A stretch of 5,531 nucleotides of DNA from Lachnospiraceae bacterium (GCA_024403585.1 JAKSRN010000132.1:1-5531); one strand, 5' to 3'; positions 1 to 5,525 are shown, numbered from the stretch's first letter. Notes: a model not told the origin generated them from the sequence alone. Numbers and translations are program-made.

Positions 1-311
1 CCCTGTGGACGATCTCCGTTTCTCTGTGGTCTGTCACCCTGTGGACGATCTCCATAATTCTGACGTGGTCTGTCGCCCTGTGGACGATCTCCGTTTCTCT
101 GTGGTCTCTCGCCCTGTGGACGGTCCCCGTTTCTCTGTGGTCTGTCACCCTGACGGGCAGGACGCTGCTGTTTGCTTCTGCCGTAGTTCTTTCCTTCTTT
201 TGTTGCAGCATTCTGAGGGCGGACTACCTGAATGATATTTTTCTTTTTAGGTGCTTCCGCTTTCTCACCCTGCTGAGTGTTCATCGGTTCTTTTTCTTCG
301 TTCATACTCAT
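1..311 (-). CDS. infB: Translation initiation factor IF-2, N-terminal part only (cut by window edge)
   Basis: IF-2 is the GTPase that brings initiator tRNA to the 30S subunit and promotes subunit joining. Only the first 103 codons are present, and the GTPase domains lie beyond base 1. The visible protein is low-complexity and basic: an acidic/lysine start (MSMNEEKEP), a KKKN-containing stretch followed by IIQVVRPQN at residues 22-34, then from about residue 55 a repeated GDRPQRN / GDRPQG linker. The identification rests on position after nusA-rnpM-ylxQ and on likeness to the disordered linker of clostridial IF-2, not on a catalytic motif. The start is ATG at 311, with AGAGG 11 nt upstream; the frame has a TAG 13 codons upstream and no other ATG, GTG or TTG between. 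An IF2_N domain, commonly at the very N-terminus of IF-2, is not seen. It could instead be a truncated allele, or the domain may lie further on. Confidence 0.8.
   Translation of the reverse strand, partial: MSMNEEKEPMNTQQGEKAEAPKKKNIIQVVRPQNAATKEGKNYGRSKQQRPARQGDRPQRNGDRPQGERPQRNGDRPQGDRPRQNYGDRPQGDRPQRNGDRPQ
2..148 (-). repeat. Coding tandem repeat, four units of 36-39 bp in the IF-2 linker
   Basis: Four units lie head to tail at 2-37, 38-76, 77-112 and 113-148. Three are 36 bp and the second is 39 bp. A fifth partial start follows at 149. Each unit encodes about 12 residues of the form GDRPQRNGDRPQ; the 39-bp unit adds one residue and reads GDRPRQNYGDRPQ. All length changes are multiples of three, so the frame is kept. 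The units are nearly identical at the DNA level, which suggests recent expansion. The array probably continues past the left edge. Confidence 0.93.
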
Positions 312-322
312 ATGGTCTATAA

Positions 323-327
323 CCTCT
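323..327 (-). promoter_or_regulatory. Probable ribosome binding site for infB
   Basis: On the minus strand AGAGG stands 11 nt before the ATG at 311. It is a moderate match with rather long spacing. It is the only Shine-Dalgarno-like site near the open frame and so supports that ATG as the start, rather than the ATG two codons further on. Confidence 0.5.
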
Positions 328-360
328 ATATTCTTAATTGTTCTGTTCTATAACTAATAC

Positions 361-453
361 GATCTTTATACTGATACGATCTTTCTATACTGATACAAGC
401 TTTCTATACTGATACCAGCTTTCTATACTGATACCGGCTTTCTATACTGATAA
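361..453 (-). repeat. Non-coding 19-bp tandem repeat array between ylxQ and infB
   Basis: Five units are seen at 361-377 (17 bp, two bases deleted), 378-396, 397-415, 416-434 and 435-453. The minus-strand consensus is GTATCAGTATAGAAAG plus three variable bases. A decayed sixth unit seems to lie at about 341-360. Each unit carries a TAG, and the 19-bp period moves it through all three frames, so the array cannot encode protein. It fills most of the 180-bp spacer 312-491, in which I find no gene, no terminator and no convincing promoter. It would be transcribed as part of the operon mRNA. Confidence 0.92.
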
Positions 454-491
454 GCTCTTTCCATAAAAACGCGATTCACCGGAAATCTGCT

Positions 492-800
492 TTACTGCTC
501 AGTGATGTGACCGCTGATCACCTTGGCCAGGTTGTCATCCTCCACAGCTACACAGGCACGAAATTCCTTTCCGATTGCCCTGCCTAAAGTCTCACGATCT
601 GCAAAGAGCAGATAAGGGATCTTTCTGTAGCTGCACATATCGGAAAATTTTTTCTTTGTGTTGTCTGAGGCATCTTCTGCCAAAAGTACCAGTCTGGCTG
701 TTTTCTGCTTAACGGATTTCTCCACAGCAAACTCACCGCTGACGGTCTTTCCTGCTCTGGTTGCCATACCCAGCATGGAGAGTGCTTTATTTCTGTTCAA
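492..800 (-). CDS. ylxQ: YlxQ-like ribosomal L7Ae/L30e-family RNA-binding protein
   Basis: This is a small protein of the L7Ae/L30e/S12e fold found between rnpM and infB in many Bacillota. The family binds structured RNA, but the exact target of YlxQ is not established. With a TTG start at 800 it is 102 residues, the usual size. Visible family features are GMATRAGKTVSGE (residues 11-23), the LVLLAEDASDNT strand-helix (37-48) and LGRAIGKE (72-79). The frame is open up to an ATG at 830, but that would add a 10-residue basic leader not typical of the family and deepen the overlap with rnpM. AAGGAG at 811-816 lies 10 nt before the TTG, and only 4 nt before an alternative GTG at 806. The gene overlaps rnpM by 14 bp, so translation is probably coupled. 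Confidence 0.88.
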   Translation of the reverse strand: MNRNKALSMLGMATRAGKTVSGEFAVEKSVKQKTARLVLLAEDASDNTKKKFSDMCSYRKIPYLLFADRETLGRAIGKEFRACVAVEDDNLAKVISGHITEQ

Positions 801-1065
801 TCTCACCCATCTCCTTTTCCAGTGTCTCAATCACATCGGAAGGAATGGCAACACCCAGCGAACGCTCCAGTCCTTTACTGCGCACTGCTTTACGGAAGCA
901 CTCGGTATTCCTGCAAAGATAAGCACCTCGACCATTCTGTCTTCCTGTTGCATCCAGAAGAATCGTCTCTTCCGGCGTTTTCAGCACACGGATCAATTCT
1001 TTTTTCTCTCGTTTTTCATTGCATCCCACGCATTTTCTCATTGGGATTTTTCGAACTGTGCCCAA
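787..1065 (-). CDS. rnpM: RnpM (YlxR), RNase P RNA-binding protein
   Basis: This is a 92-residue member of the YlxR family. In B. subtilis the protein is reported to bind RNase P RNA and modulate RNase P activity. The diagnostic motifs are present: KIPMRKCVGC (residues 6-15), LIRV (24-27), GRGAYLC (45-51) and a further Cys at 56, so the cysteine set of the family is intact. The start is taken as TTG at 1065 because a perfect AGGAGG lies 6 nt upstream and the family normally has a few residues before KIP.RKCVGC. The internal ATG at 1041 would cut these off and lacks a ribosome binding site. It lies 33 bp after nusA, and its 3' end overlaps ylxQ. Confidence 0.93.
   Translation of the reverse strand: MGTVRKIPMRKCVGCNEKREKKELIRVLKTPEETILLDATGRQNGRGAYLCRNTECFRKAVRSKGLERSLGVAIPSDVIETLEKEMGEIEQK
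811..816 (-). promoter_or_regulatory. Ribosome binding site deciding the ylxQ TTG start
   Basis: AAGGAG on the minus strand, inside the 3' end of rnpM, is 10 nt from TTG at 800. It lies only 4 nt from GTG at 806 and downstream of ATG at 830. It therefore selects TTG as the most likely start. Confidence 0.6.
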
Positions 1066-1071
1066 ATCATT

Positions 1072-1077
1072 CCTCCT
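1072..1077 (-). promoter_or_regulatory. Ribosome binding site deciding the rnpM TTG start
   Basis: A perfect AGGAGG stands 6 nt before TTG at 1065. An out-of-frame ATG at 1070 is only 1 nt from it and opens a ten-codon frame, so it is unlikely to be used. The site favours the TTG over the internal ATG at 1041. Confidence 0.75.
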
Positions 1078-1098
1078 GTTACAATTCCTTGTAAGCGA

Positions 1099-2199
1099 TT
1101 ATGCTTCCGGCTCCATCTCAGTATCGTACTCTTCTTCCTCATCATAGATATCGAAGTCACCAGCCTCACGTGCCTGTGTCTCGCTCTTGATATCGATCTT
1201 AAACTGAGTCAGTTTTGCTGCCAGTCTTGCGTTCTGTCCTTCTTTACCGATTGCCAGAGACAGCTGATAATCAGGTACGATTACTTTTGCTGTTCTGTCA
1301 TCAGGATCTGCCATTACAGAGATTACCTTTGCTGGTGAAAGTGCATTCTCGATCAGAAGAGCAGGATTCTCATTCCACTCAATGATGTCGATCTTCTCAC
1401 CGCGAAGCTCATCTACGATTGCATTGACACGGGCACCGTTCACACCAACGCATGCACCAACTGCATCTACATCATCGTTGTTGCTCCAAACAGCGATCTT
1501 TGTTCTGGAACCAGCCTCACGAGCGATTGCTTTGATCTCGATGGTTCCGTCATGAACTTCTGTTACCTCTGATTCAAACAGACGGATCACAAGCTCCGGA
1601 TGGCTTCTGGAAACCATGATTTTTGGTCCCTTTGGTGTATCTTTTACTTCTACCACGTAGAGTTTGATACGCTCGTTGGTCTCATATGTTTCACCTTTAG
1701 TCATCTCGTTCTCTGTAAGAAGAGCATCGATCTTTCCAAGGTTAATGCTTGCGTTTCTTCCGACATATCTCTGGAAAACACCTGTGATAATGTCACGCTC
1801 TTTCTCATAATAATGAGAATAGAGAGCTTTACGCTCCTCCTCACGGATCTTCTGAAGGATTACGTTCTTTGCGTTCTGTGTTGCAATACGTCCGAACTCT
1901 TTGGATTTGATCTCAACAGGAACAATATCTCCAAGATCGTAACGTCCGTCTTTCATCTTTGCATCCACAAGGCTGATCTGAAGAACAGAATCCTCTACCA
2001 CCTCAACAACTTCCTTCTCTGCGAAAACAGAAAACTCACCTGTCTCGGAATTGATGTTAACTTTTACATTGTCTGCTTTTCCGAAATGATTCTTGCACGC
2101 CTGAAGAAGAGACTGCTCAATCGCTTCTAAAAGAGTAGCCTTACTGATATTCTTCTCTTTCTCCAGAACATCCAGTGCTTCCATTAATTCTGTGTTCAT
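1099..2199 (-). CDS. nusA: Transcription elongation/termination factor NusA
   Basis: NusA binds RNA polymerase near the RNA exit channel, promotes pausing and hairpin-dependent termination, and takes part in antitermination complexes. The protein is 366 residues, the normal short form of Bacillota without the C-terminal acidic repeats of E. coli. Domains in order are the polymerase-binding N-terminal domain (about 1-125), S1 (about 135-200), KH1 (about 205-280, loop GVNG at 252-255) and KH2 (about 290-345, loop GKEG at 318-321 within AIGKEGQNARLAAKLT). The last 18 residues form an acidic tail (DEEEEYDTEMEPEA). The ATG at 2199 is preceded by GGGAGG with 11 nt spacing. It lies 34 bp after rimP and 33 bp before rnpM, clearly in one operon. 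It may control its own operon through the leader hairpin upstream of rimP. Confidence 0.98.
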   Translation of the reverse strand: MNTELMEALDVLEKEKNISKATLLEAIEQSLLQACKNHFGKADNVKVNINSETGEFSVFAEKEVVEVVEDSVLQISLVDAKMKDGRYDLGDIVPVEIKSKEFGRIATQNAKNVILQKIREEERKALYSHYYEKERDIITGVFQRYVGRNASINLGKIDALLTENEMTKGETYETNERIKLYVVEVKDTPKGPKIMVSRSHPELVIRLFESEVTEVHDGTIEIKAIAREAGSRTKIAVWSNNDDVDAVGACVGVNGARVNAIVDELRGEKIDIIEWNENPALLIENALSPAKVISVMADPDDRTAKVIVPDYQLSLAIGKEGQNARLAAKLTQFKIDIKSETQAREAGDFDIYDEEEEYDTEMEPEA

Positions 2200-2233
2200 T
2201 TTTTTATTGTCCTCCCGGTATAAAACCTATTAA

Positions 2234-2701
2234 TTAAAAATCGAATGCCAGTCGGATCAAAGCCAGATCCGATTTCTGGAATACCATTGTTTCTCCATCT
2301 TCCATCTCGATTGTAACTGTAGTGTCATCATAAGCAGTCAGGATTCCGTAGAATTCCTTCTGTCTGTTGATACTTTTGTAGGTTCGGATCTCCAGCTCTT
2401 TTCCCATGCTGCGAATATAATCCTTTTCCTTTTTCAGCGGACGTCCCAGGCCCGGTGAACTGATCTCAAGGATATACGCATCCGGAATAAAATCATCTTT
2501 ATCCAGCAAGTCGCTGAAGGCACGGCTTACGATCTCACAATCATCCACCGTAATTCCACCCTCTTTGTCAACATATGCCCGAAGATACCAGTTACTTCCT
2601 TCTTTGACATATTCCACATCCACCAGTTCGAAGTTGTTTGCTTCAATGATCGGCATCAGCATGGATTCTGCTTTCTTCTCGTATGCCTCTCTTTTGCTCA
2701 T
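2234..2701 (-). CDS. rimP: Ribosome maturation factor RimP
   Basis: RimP assists assembly of the 30S subunit. The protein is 155 residues, the usual length. The N-terminal alpha/beta domain carries FELVDVEYVKEG (24-35), WYLRAYVDKEGGI (38-50) and the strongly conserved EISSPGLGRPL (79-89). The C-terminal part is the small SH3-like barrel, with YGILTAYDDTTVTIE (118-132). The ATG at 2701 has AAAGG 7 nt upstream. It is the first gene of the operon, preceded by a leader of about 150 nt with its own promoter. Confidence 0.97.
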   Translation of the reverse strand: MSKREAYEKKAESMLMPIIEANNFELVDVEYVKEGSNWYLRAYVDKEGGITVDDCEIVSRAFSDLLDKDDFIPDAYILEISSPGLGRPLKKEKDYIRSMGKELEIRTYKSINRQKEFYGILTAYDDTTVTIEMEDGETMVFQKSDLALIRLAFDF

Positions 2702-2850
2702 GTTTCCGCCTTTCTTTCACTCAGATACTAAAACCTTCAGCTACGGAGGGACTGCAGACTGCATTATCTCCCCAACTCTGAAAGGTCTCTTATTGATACA
2801 GCAAAGAAGAGTGGACCTGCGTCCACTCTTCAAATAAACCATAATTTAAC
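2702..2850 (-). ncRNA. Structured 5' leader of the rimP-nusA-infB operon (candidate regulatory RNA)
   Basis: The predicted transcript starts near 2850, so about 149 nt precede rimP. Two structures are visible on the minus-strand RNA. The first is the perfect hairpin at 2806-2831. The second is a long-range stem pairing GAGACCUUUCAG (2778-2789) with CUGAAGGUUUU (2730-2740), with one bulged U and two G-U pairs. Its interior contains a small UGCA-GUC-UGCA hairpin (2753-2763). The ribosome binding site (2709-2713) lies just after the second stem. The pairings are read by eye, and no energy was calculated. Confidence 0.5.
2806..2831 (-). terminator. Leader hairpin: probable attenuator, perhaps NusA-dependent
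   Basis: A perfect 11-bp stem (GAAGAGUGGAC / GUCCACUCUUC) closes a GCAG loop. On the minus strand it is followed by UUUGCUGUAU, an interrupted U-tract. It sits about 19 nt downstream of the predicted start of the rimP transcript. NusA-dependent terminators typically have imperfect U-tracts, and NusA-mediated attenuation of the ylxS-nusA leader has been reported in B. subtilis. It may also end read-through from ftsH, which has no other visible terminator. The arms are certain, but the terminator role is inferred. On the plus strand it is followed by AAATAAACC and is not a terminator. Confidence 0.55.
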
Positions 2851-2856
2851 GATACA

Positions 2857-2885
2857 AGTATAACACCCGTTTTTTCCGTTTGCAA
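2857..2885 (-). promoter_or_regulatory. Sigma-A promoter of the rimP-nusA-rnpM-ylxQ-infB operon
   Basis: Minus strand TTGCAA (2880-2885), 17-bp spacer, TATACT (2857-2862), with TG one base before the -10 element (extended -10). The -35 begins 18 bp after the ftsH stop codon. The predicted start site is near 2850. Spacing is ideal and the match to consensus is high. Confidence 0.85.
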
Positions 2886-2903
2886 GGGGGAAAAAGGAAT
2901 GTA

Positions 2904-4784
2904 TTACAGATTTTCCTGTGTGTCCTCTACCACCCTTGTGGCTGTATAGTCTTCCGGACTGCGGTTAAGGATCTCCATAAACTCCTCACCGGTAATGGTT
3001 TCCTTCTCATAAAGGAATTTTGCCAGCTCATGAAGCTTCGGCATATTGTCTCTGATCAGCTGCTCTGCTTTTGCATACTGTTCTTTCACCACATTGACAA
3101 CCATGCTGTCAATCTGTCCTGCTGTGGACTCAGAGCATGCAAGTGTAGCATCGCCGCCCAGATATTTATTGGTTACGGTTTCAAGGGCAACCATACCGAA
3201 TTCCTCGCTCATACCAAAACGGGTCACCATTGCACGGGCAAGTCTGGTTGCCTGCTCGATATCATTGGAAGCACCGGTGGTAATGGAGTGGAATACCAGA
3301 TCCTCCGCAACACGTCCGCCGGTGAATGTTGCGATCCTGTTTTCCAGTTCGAACTTGGTCATCAGATTATGCTGTTCCTCATCCACCTGCATGGTGTAAC
3401 CCAGTGCTCCGGAGGTTCTCGGAATGATGGTGATCTTTGTAACAGGTGCTGAATGTGTCTGCAGTGCAGCCACCAAAGCATGTCCTGTCTCATGATAAGA
3501 TACGATCAGTTTCTCTTTATCTGTCAGGATCTTGTTCTTCTTCTGGTATCCTGCAATGACAACCTCTACGCTTTCCTCAAGATCTGACTGACAGACAAAT
3601 TTTCTTCCGTCGCGCACTGCACGGAGAGCTGCCTCATTGATCATATTGGCAAGTTCAGCACCACTGGCACCTGAAGCCAGTCTAGCGATCGCATTGAAAT
3701 CTACATTATCACTGATCTTGATCTGTTTTGCATGGAGACGAAGGATCTCCTCACGGCCGATCAGGTCAGGCAGTTCTACAGGAACACGGCGGTCAAATCG
3801 ACCCGGACGAAGCAGGGCCGGATCCAGTGAATCAGGTCTGTTGGTAGCAGCCAGGATGATAACACCCTTCTTACCATCAAATCCGTCCATCTCTGCAAGC
3901 AGCTGGTTCAGGGTCTGCTCTCTCTCGTCATTACCTGAGAAACCGCTTCCGTCTCGCTTTTTACCTACCGTATCAATCTCATCGATAAAGACGATACAAG
4001 GAGCTTTTTCATTGGCCTGTTTAAAGAGGTCACGAACCTTGGCAGCTCCCATACCTACAAACATCTCAACAAATTCAGAACCGGAGATAGAGAAGAACGG
4101 AACATCTGCCTCACCGGCAACAGCCTTTGCCAGCAGGGTTTTTCCTGTTCCCGGAGGGCCCACAAGAAGTGCTCCCTTCGGCATCTTTGCACCGATCTCT
4201 GCATATTTGCCCGGATTATGAAGAAAATCTACAATCTCCTGCAGCAGTTCCTTTGCCTCATCCTCACCGGCAACATCAGAAAACTTGATTCCGGTCTCAG
4301 ACTGCACATACACTTTTGCATTGCTCTTTCCGAAGCTCATGGCATTGCCGAATCCGTCTCCCATTCTCTTGGTCATGCCACGCATCATCAGACGTCCCAG
4401 CAACATGAAGATTGCAAGCGGAAGGATCCAGTTAACGATCAGTGTCGTCAGCATGGATGCCTGCTGAATGATCGGAGACTCGAACTCATGGATTCCAGCC
4501 TCAATAAGGCGATCCACCAGTTTATAATCATCCATCATACCGGTCTTATAATACTGCTCCGGATCTGCTGTATCTCCGAATGTGATCACCTGCTTTTCGC
4601 GGTCAATGGAAACCTCTTTGATCTTGTGATCGTTCAGCATCTGGATGAACTCACCGTAATTTGTCTTTTTTACGGCCGGAGAAGTCATTCTCGGAACCAG
4701 TACCATGTTCAGAACAACAAGTGCGATCACAGCAATGGTATACCAGATGATCAGAGGTTTTTTGGTTGGTTTTACTTCTTTCAT
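2904..4784 (-). CDS. ftsH: ATP-dependent zinc metalloprotease FtsH
   Basis: FtsH is a hexameric membrane AAA+ protease that pulls out and degrades misassembled membrane proteins and some short-lived regulators. The protein is complete at 626 residues. In order it has a basic N-terminus, membrane segment 1 (about 11-31), an extracytoplasmic domain of about 80 residues, membrane segment 2 (about 112-133) and the AAA+ domain. The AAA+ domain has Walker A GPPGTGKT (209-216), pore motif FVG (242-244), Walker B IVFIDEID (264-271) and the second region of homology with arginines 326 and 329. The peptidase has HETGH (431-435; HEAGH is more usual) and the likely third zinc ligand D508 in TTGASNDIEQAT. 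All key residues are intact. ATG at 4784 follows a strong GAGGAGGTG (4797-4805) with rather long spacing of 12 nt. It sits alone between greA and rimP, not beside tilS-hpt, so a second ftsH elsewhere is possible. Confidence 0.97.
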   Translation of the reverse strand: MKEVKPTKKPLIIWYTIAVIALVVLNMVLVPRMTSPAVKKTNYGEFIQMLNDHKIKEVSIDREKQVITFGDTADPEQYYKTGMMDDYKLVDRLIEAGIHEFESPIIQQASMLTTLIVNWILPLAIFMLLGRLMMRGMTKRMGDGFGNAMSFGKSNAKVYVQSETGIKFSDVAGEDEAKELLQEIVDFLHNPGKYAEIGAKMPKGALLVGPPGTGKTLLAKAVAGEADVPFFSISGSEFVEMFVGMGAAKVRDLFKQANEKAPCIVFIDEIDTVGKKRDGSGFSGNDEREQTLNQLLAEMDGFDGKKGVIILAATNRPDSLDPALLRPGRFDRRVPVELPDLIGREEILRLHAKQIKISDNVDFNAIARLASGASGAELANMINEAALRAVRDGRKFVCQSDLEESVEVVIAGYQKKNKILTDKEKLIVSYHETGHALVAALQTHSAPVTKITIIPRTSGALGYTMQVDEEQHNLMTKFELENRIATFTGGRVAEDLVFHSITTGASNDIEQATRLARAMVTRFGMSEEFGMVALETVTNKYLGGDATLACSESTAGQIDSMVVNVVKEQYAKAEQLIRDNMPKLHELAKFLYEKETITGEEFMEILNRSPEDYTATRVVEDTQENL

Positions 4785-4826
4785 ATAGTGTGTTTACACC
4801 TCCTCATTGGTGTTTCATATCTTGCT

Positions 4827-4855
4827 ATTATGCTGCCGGCATCGACTCTAGTCAA
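4827..4855 (-). promoter_or_regulatory. Sigma-A promoter of ftsH
   Basis: Minus strand TTGACT (4850-4855), 17-bp spacer, CATAAT (4827-4832). Each hexamer is one base from consensus. The predicted start is near 4820, giving a leader of about 35 nt with the ribosome binding site at 4797-4805. The -35 overlaps a small inverted repeat, GACT-AG-AGTC. I see no CIRCE element and no CtsR-type tandem heptad, so heat-shock control of those kinds is not supported. Confidence 0.75.
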
Positions 4856-4881
4856 GCGAATGCAGAATAATATAAGGATTT

Positions 4882-4961
4882 TCACAGATTTTTCAGAATT
4901 TGACGTTCTGTGATCCGTATCAGCATCGCCTCATCAGGATCAGCAGTTTCAAAGATCACAG
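4882..4961 (-). repeat. Three-part inverted repeat set in the greA-ftsH spacer
   Basis: On the minus strand CTGTGATC (4954-4961) is followed by its exact complement GATCACAG (4908-4915), and then by TCTGTGA (4882-4888), which can pair with TCACAGA of the middle element. The middle element can therefore pair with either flank but not both. A further 5-bp hairpin, CAGAA/TTCTG, overlaps the middle part. No U-tract follows, so it is not a standard greA terminator. The rest of the spacer 4785-4978 holds the ftsH promoter and ribosome binding site. Confidence 0.45.
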
Positions 4962-4978
4962 CACCAACATATACTTCT

Positions 4979-5482
4979 TTAGAATTTGCGGATTGTGTCG
5001 GTCTCTTCCTCACCTGTATTCTCAATGGCTTTGATCTCTACATTGTAGCCAACCTTGTCATTGACCTTAACATAGACAATATCGCCCACCTTATGTCCCA
5101 TCAGGGCAGATCCCAGCGGAGACTCGGAGGTGATCAGACCATTGAGGGAATTTCCTCTGATGGTGGTCACGATTTTATATTCTTCCGTCTCCTCTTCATC
5201 CTCCACAAGAATGGTCACTCTCTTATTCAGGCCAACCTCATCCTCTTTAGATTTGTCCTCCACGATGATGGCTGTCTTGATCATTGCCTCCAGGTAGCGG
5301 ATACGGCTCTCATTGATATTCTTTTCTCTCTTAGCCGCATAATATTCAAAGTTCTCACTAAGGTCTCCCTGGGCTCTCGCTTCTTTTACAGCCTCAATGG
5401 CAGCCTTGCGGACCACCAGTTTGCGGTGATCGATCTCTTCCTGCATCTTATCAATATCACTCTGTGTCAGTTTATCATGCAT
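4979..5482 (-). CDS. greA: Transcript cleavage/elongation factor of the GreA family
   Basis: GreA inserts its coiled coil into the secondary channel of backtracked RNA polymerase and stimulates cleavage of the RNA 3' end. The protein is 167 residues, close to the usual 158-160. The N-terminal coiled coil (about 1-75) carries the tip motif ARAQGDLSENFEYYAAKRE, with the two acidic residues at D40 and E43 that match the catalytic pair of E. coli GreA (D41, E44). The C-terminal FKBP-like domain contains SPLGSALMGHKVGDIVYVKV. The N-terminus differs from classical GreA (LTQSDIDKMQEEIDHRK in place of an EG-containing start), so this may be a divergent paralogue within the family. ATG at 5482 has AGGAG (5491-5495) with 8 nt spacing. 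The gene is upstream of ftsH, which has its own promoter. Confidence 0.92.
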   Translation of the reverse strand: MHDKLTQSDIDKMQEEIDHRKLVVRKAAIEAVKEARAQGDLSENFEYYAAKREKNINESRIRYLEAMIKTAIIVEDKSKEDEVGLNKRVTILVEDEEETEEYKIVTTIRGNSLNGLITSESPLGSALMGHKVGDIVYVKVNDKVGYNVEIKAIENTGEEETDTIRKF

Positions 5483-5509
5483 TGTTTTTTCTCCTATAAT
5501 ATATGAATG

Positions 5510-5525
5510 GGAATATATTTATTCC
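5510..5525. repeat. Small AT-rich inverted repeat upstream of greA
   Basis: GGAATA-TATT-TATTCC is a perfect 6-bp inverted repeat with a 4-bp centre, about 28 bp before the greA start and 15 bp before its ribosome binding site. It could be an operator or part of the greA promoter region, but the window ends at 5531, and no -35/-10 pair can be assigned with confidence. Confidence 0.3.

Noticed and set aside
5..235. A plus-strand repeat protein frame at the left end
   Set aside because: It is the complementary reading of the infB linker repeats; the minus-strand frame continues the operon and explains it.
361..453. CRISPR array
   Set aside because: The 19-bp units are directly adjacent with only two or three variable bases, so there are no spacers, and no cas genes are nearby.
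361..453. A row of -10 promoter elements in the 19-bp repeats
   Set aside because: TATAGA-like motifs recur in each unit, but no -35 element with proper spacing is present, so no promoter is called.
658..1338. A 226-codon open frame on the plus strand across ylxQ, rnpM and the end of nusA
   Set aside because: It lies antisense to three well-identified genes, has a Cys/Phe/Leu-rich composition typical of a shadow frame, and resembles no known family.
2867..2903. Intrinsic terminator directly after ftsH
   Set aside because: TTTTTCC and GGAAAAA could pair around an 11-nt loop, but the stem is AT-rich, lacks a U-tract and overlaps the rimP -35 element.
4841..4856. CtsR or CIRCE heat-shock operator at the ftsH promoter
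   Set aside because: Only one AGTCAA-like element and a short GACT/AGTC repeat are present; neither operator consensus is met.
4910..5506. A 198-codon plus-strand frame opposite greA
   Set aside because: It is antisense to a clear GreA with conserved motifs, and I see no promoter or convincing ribosome binding site for it.
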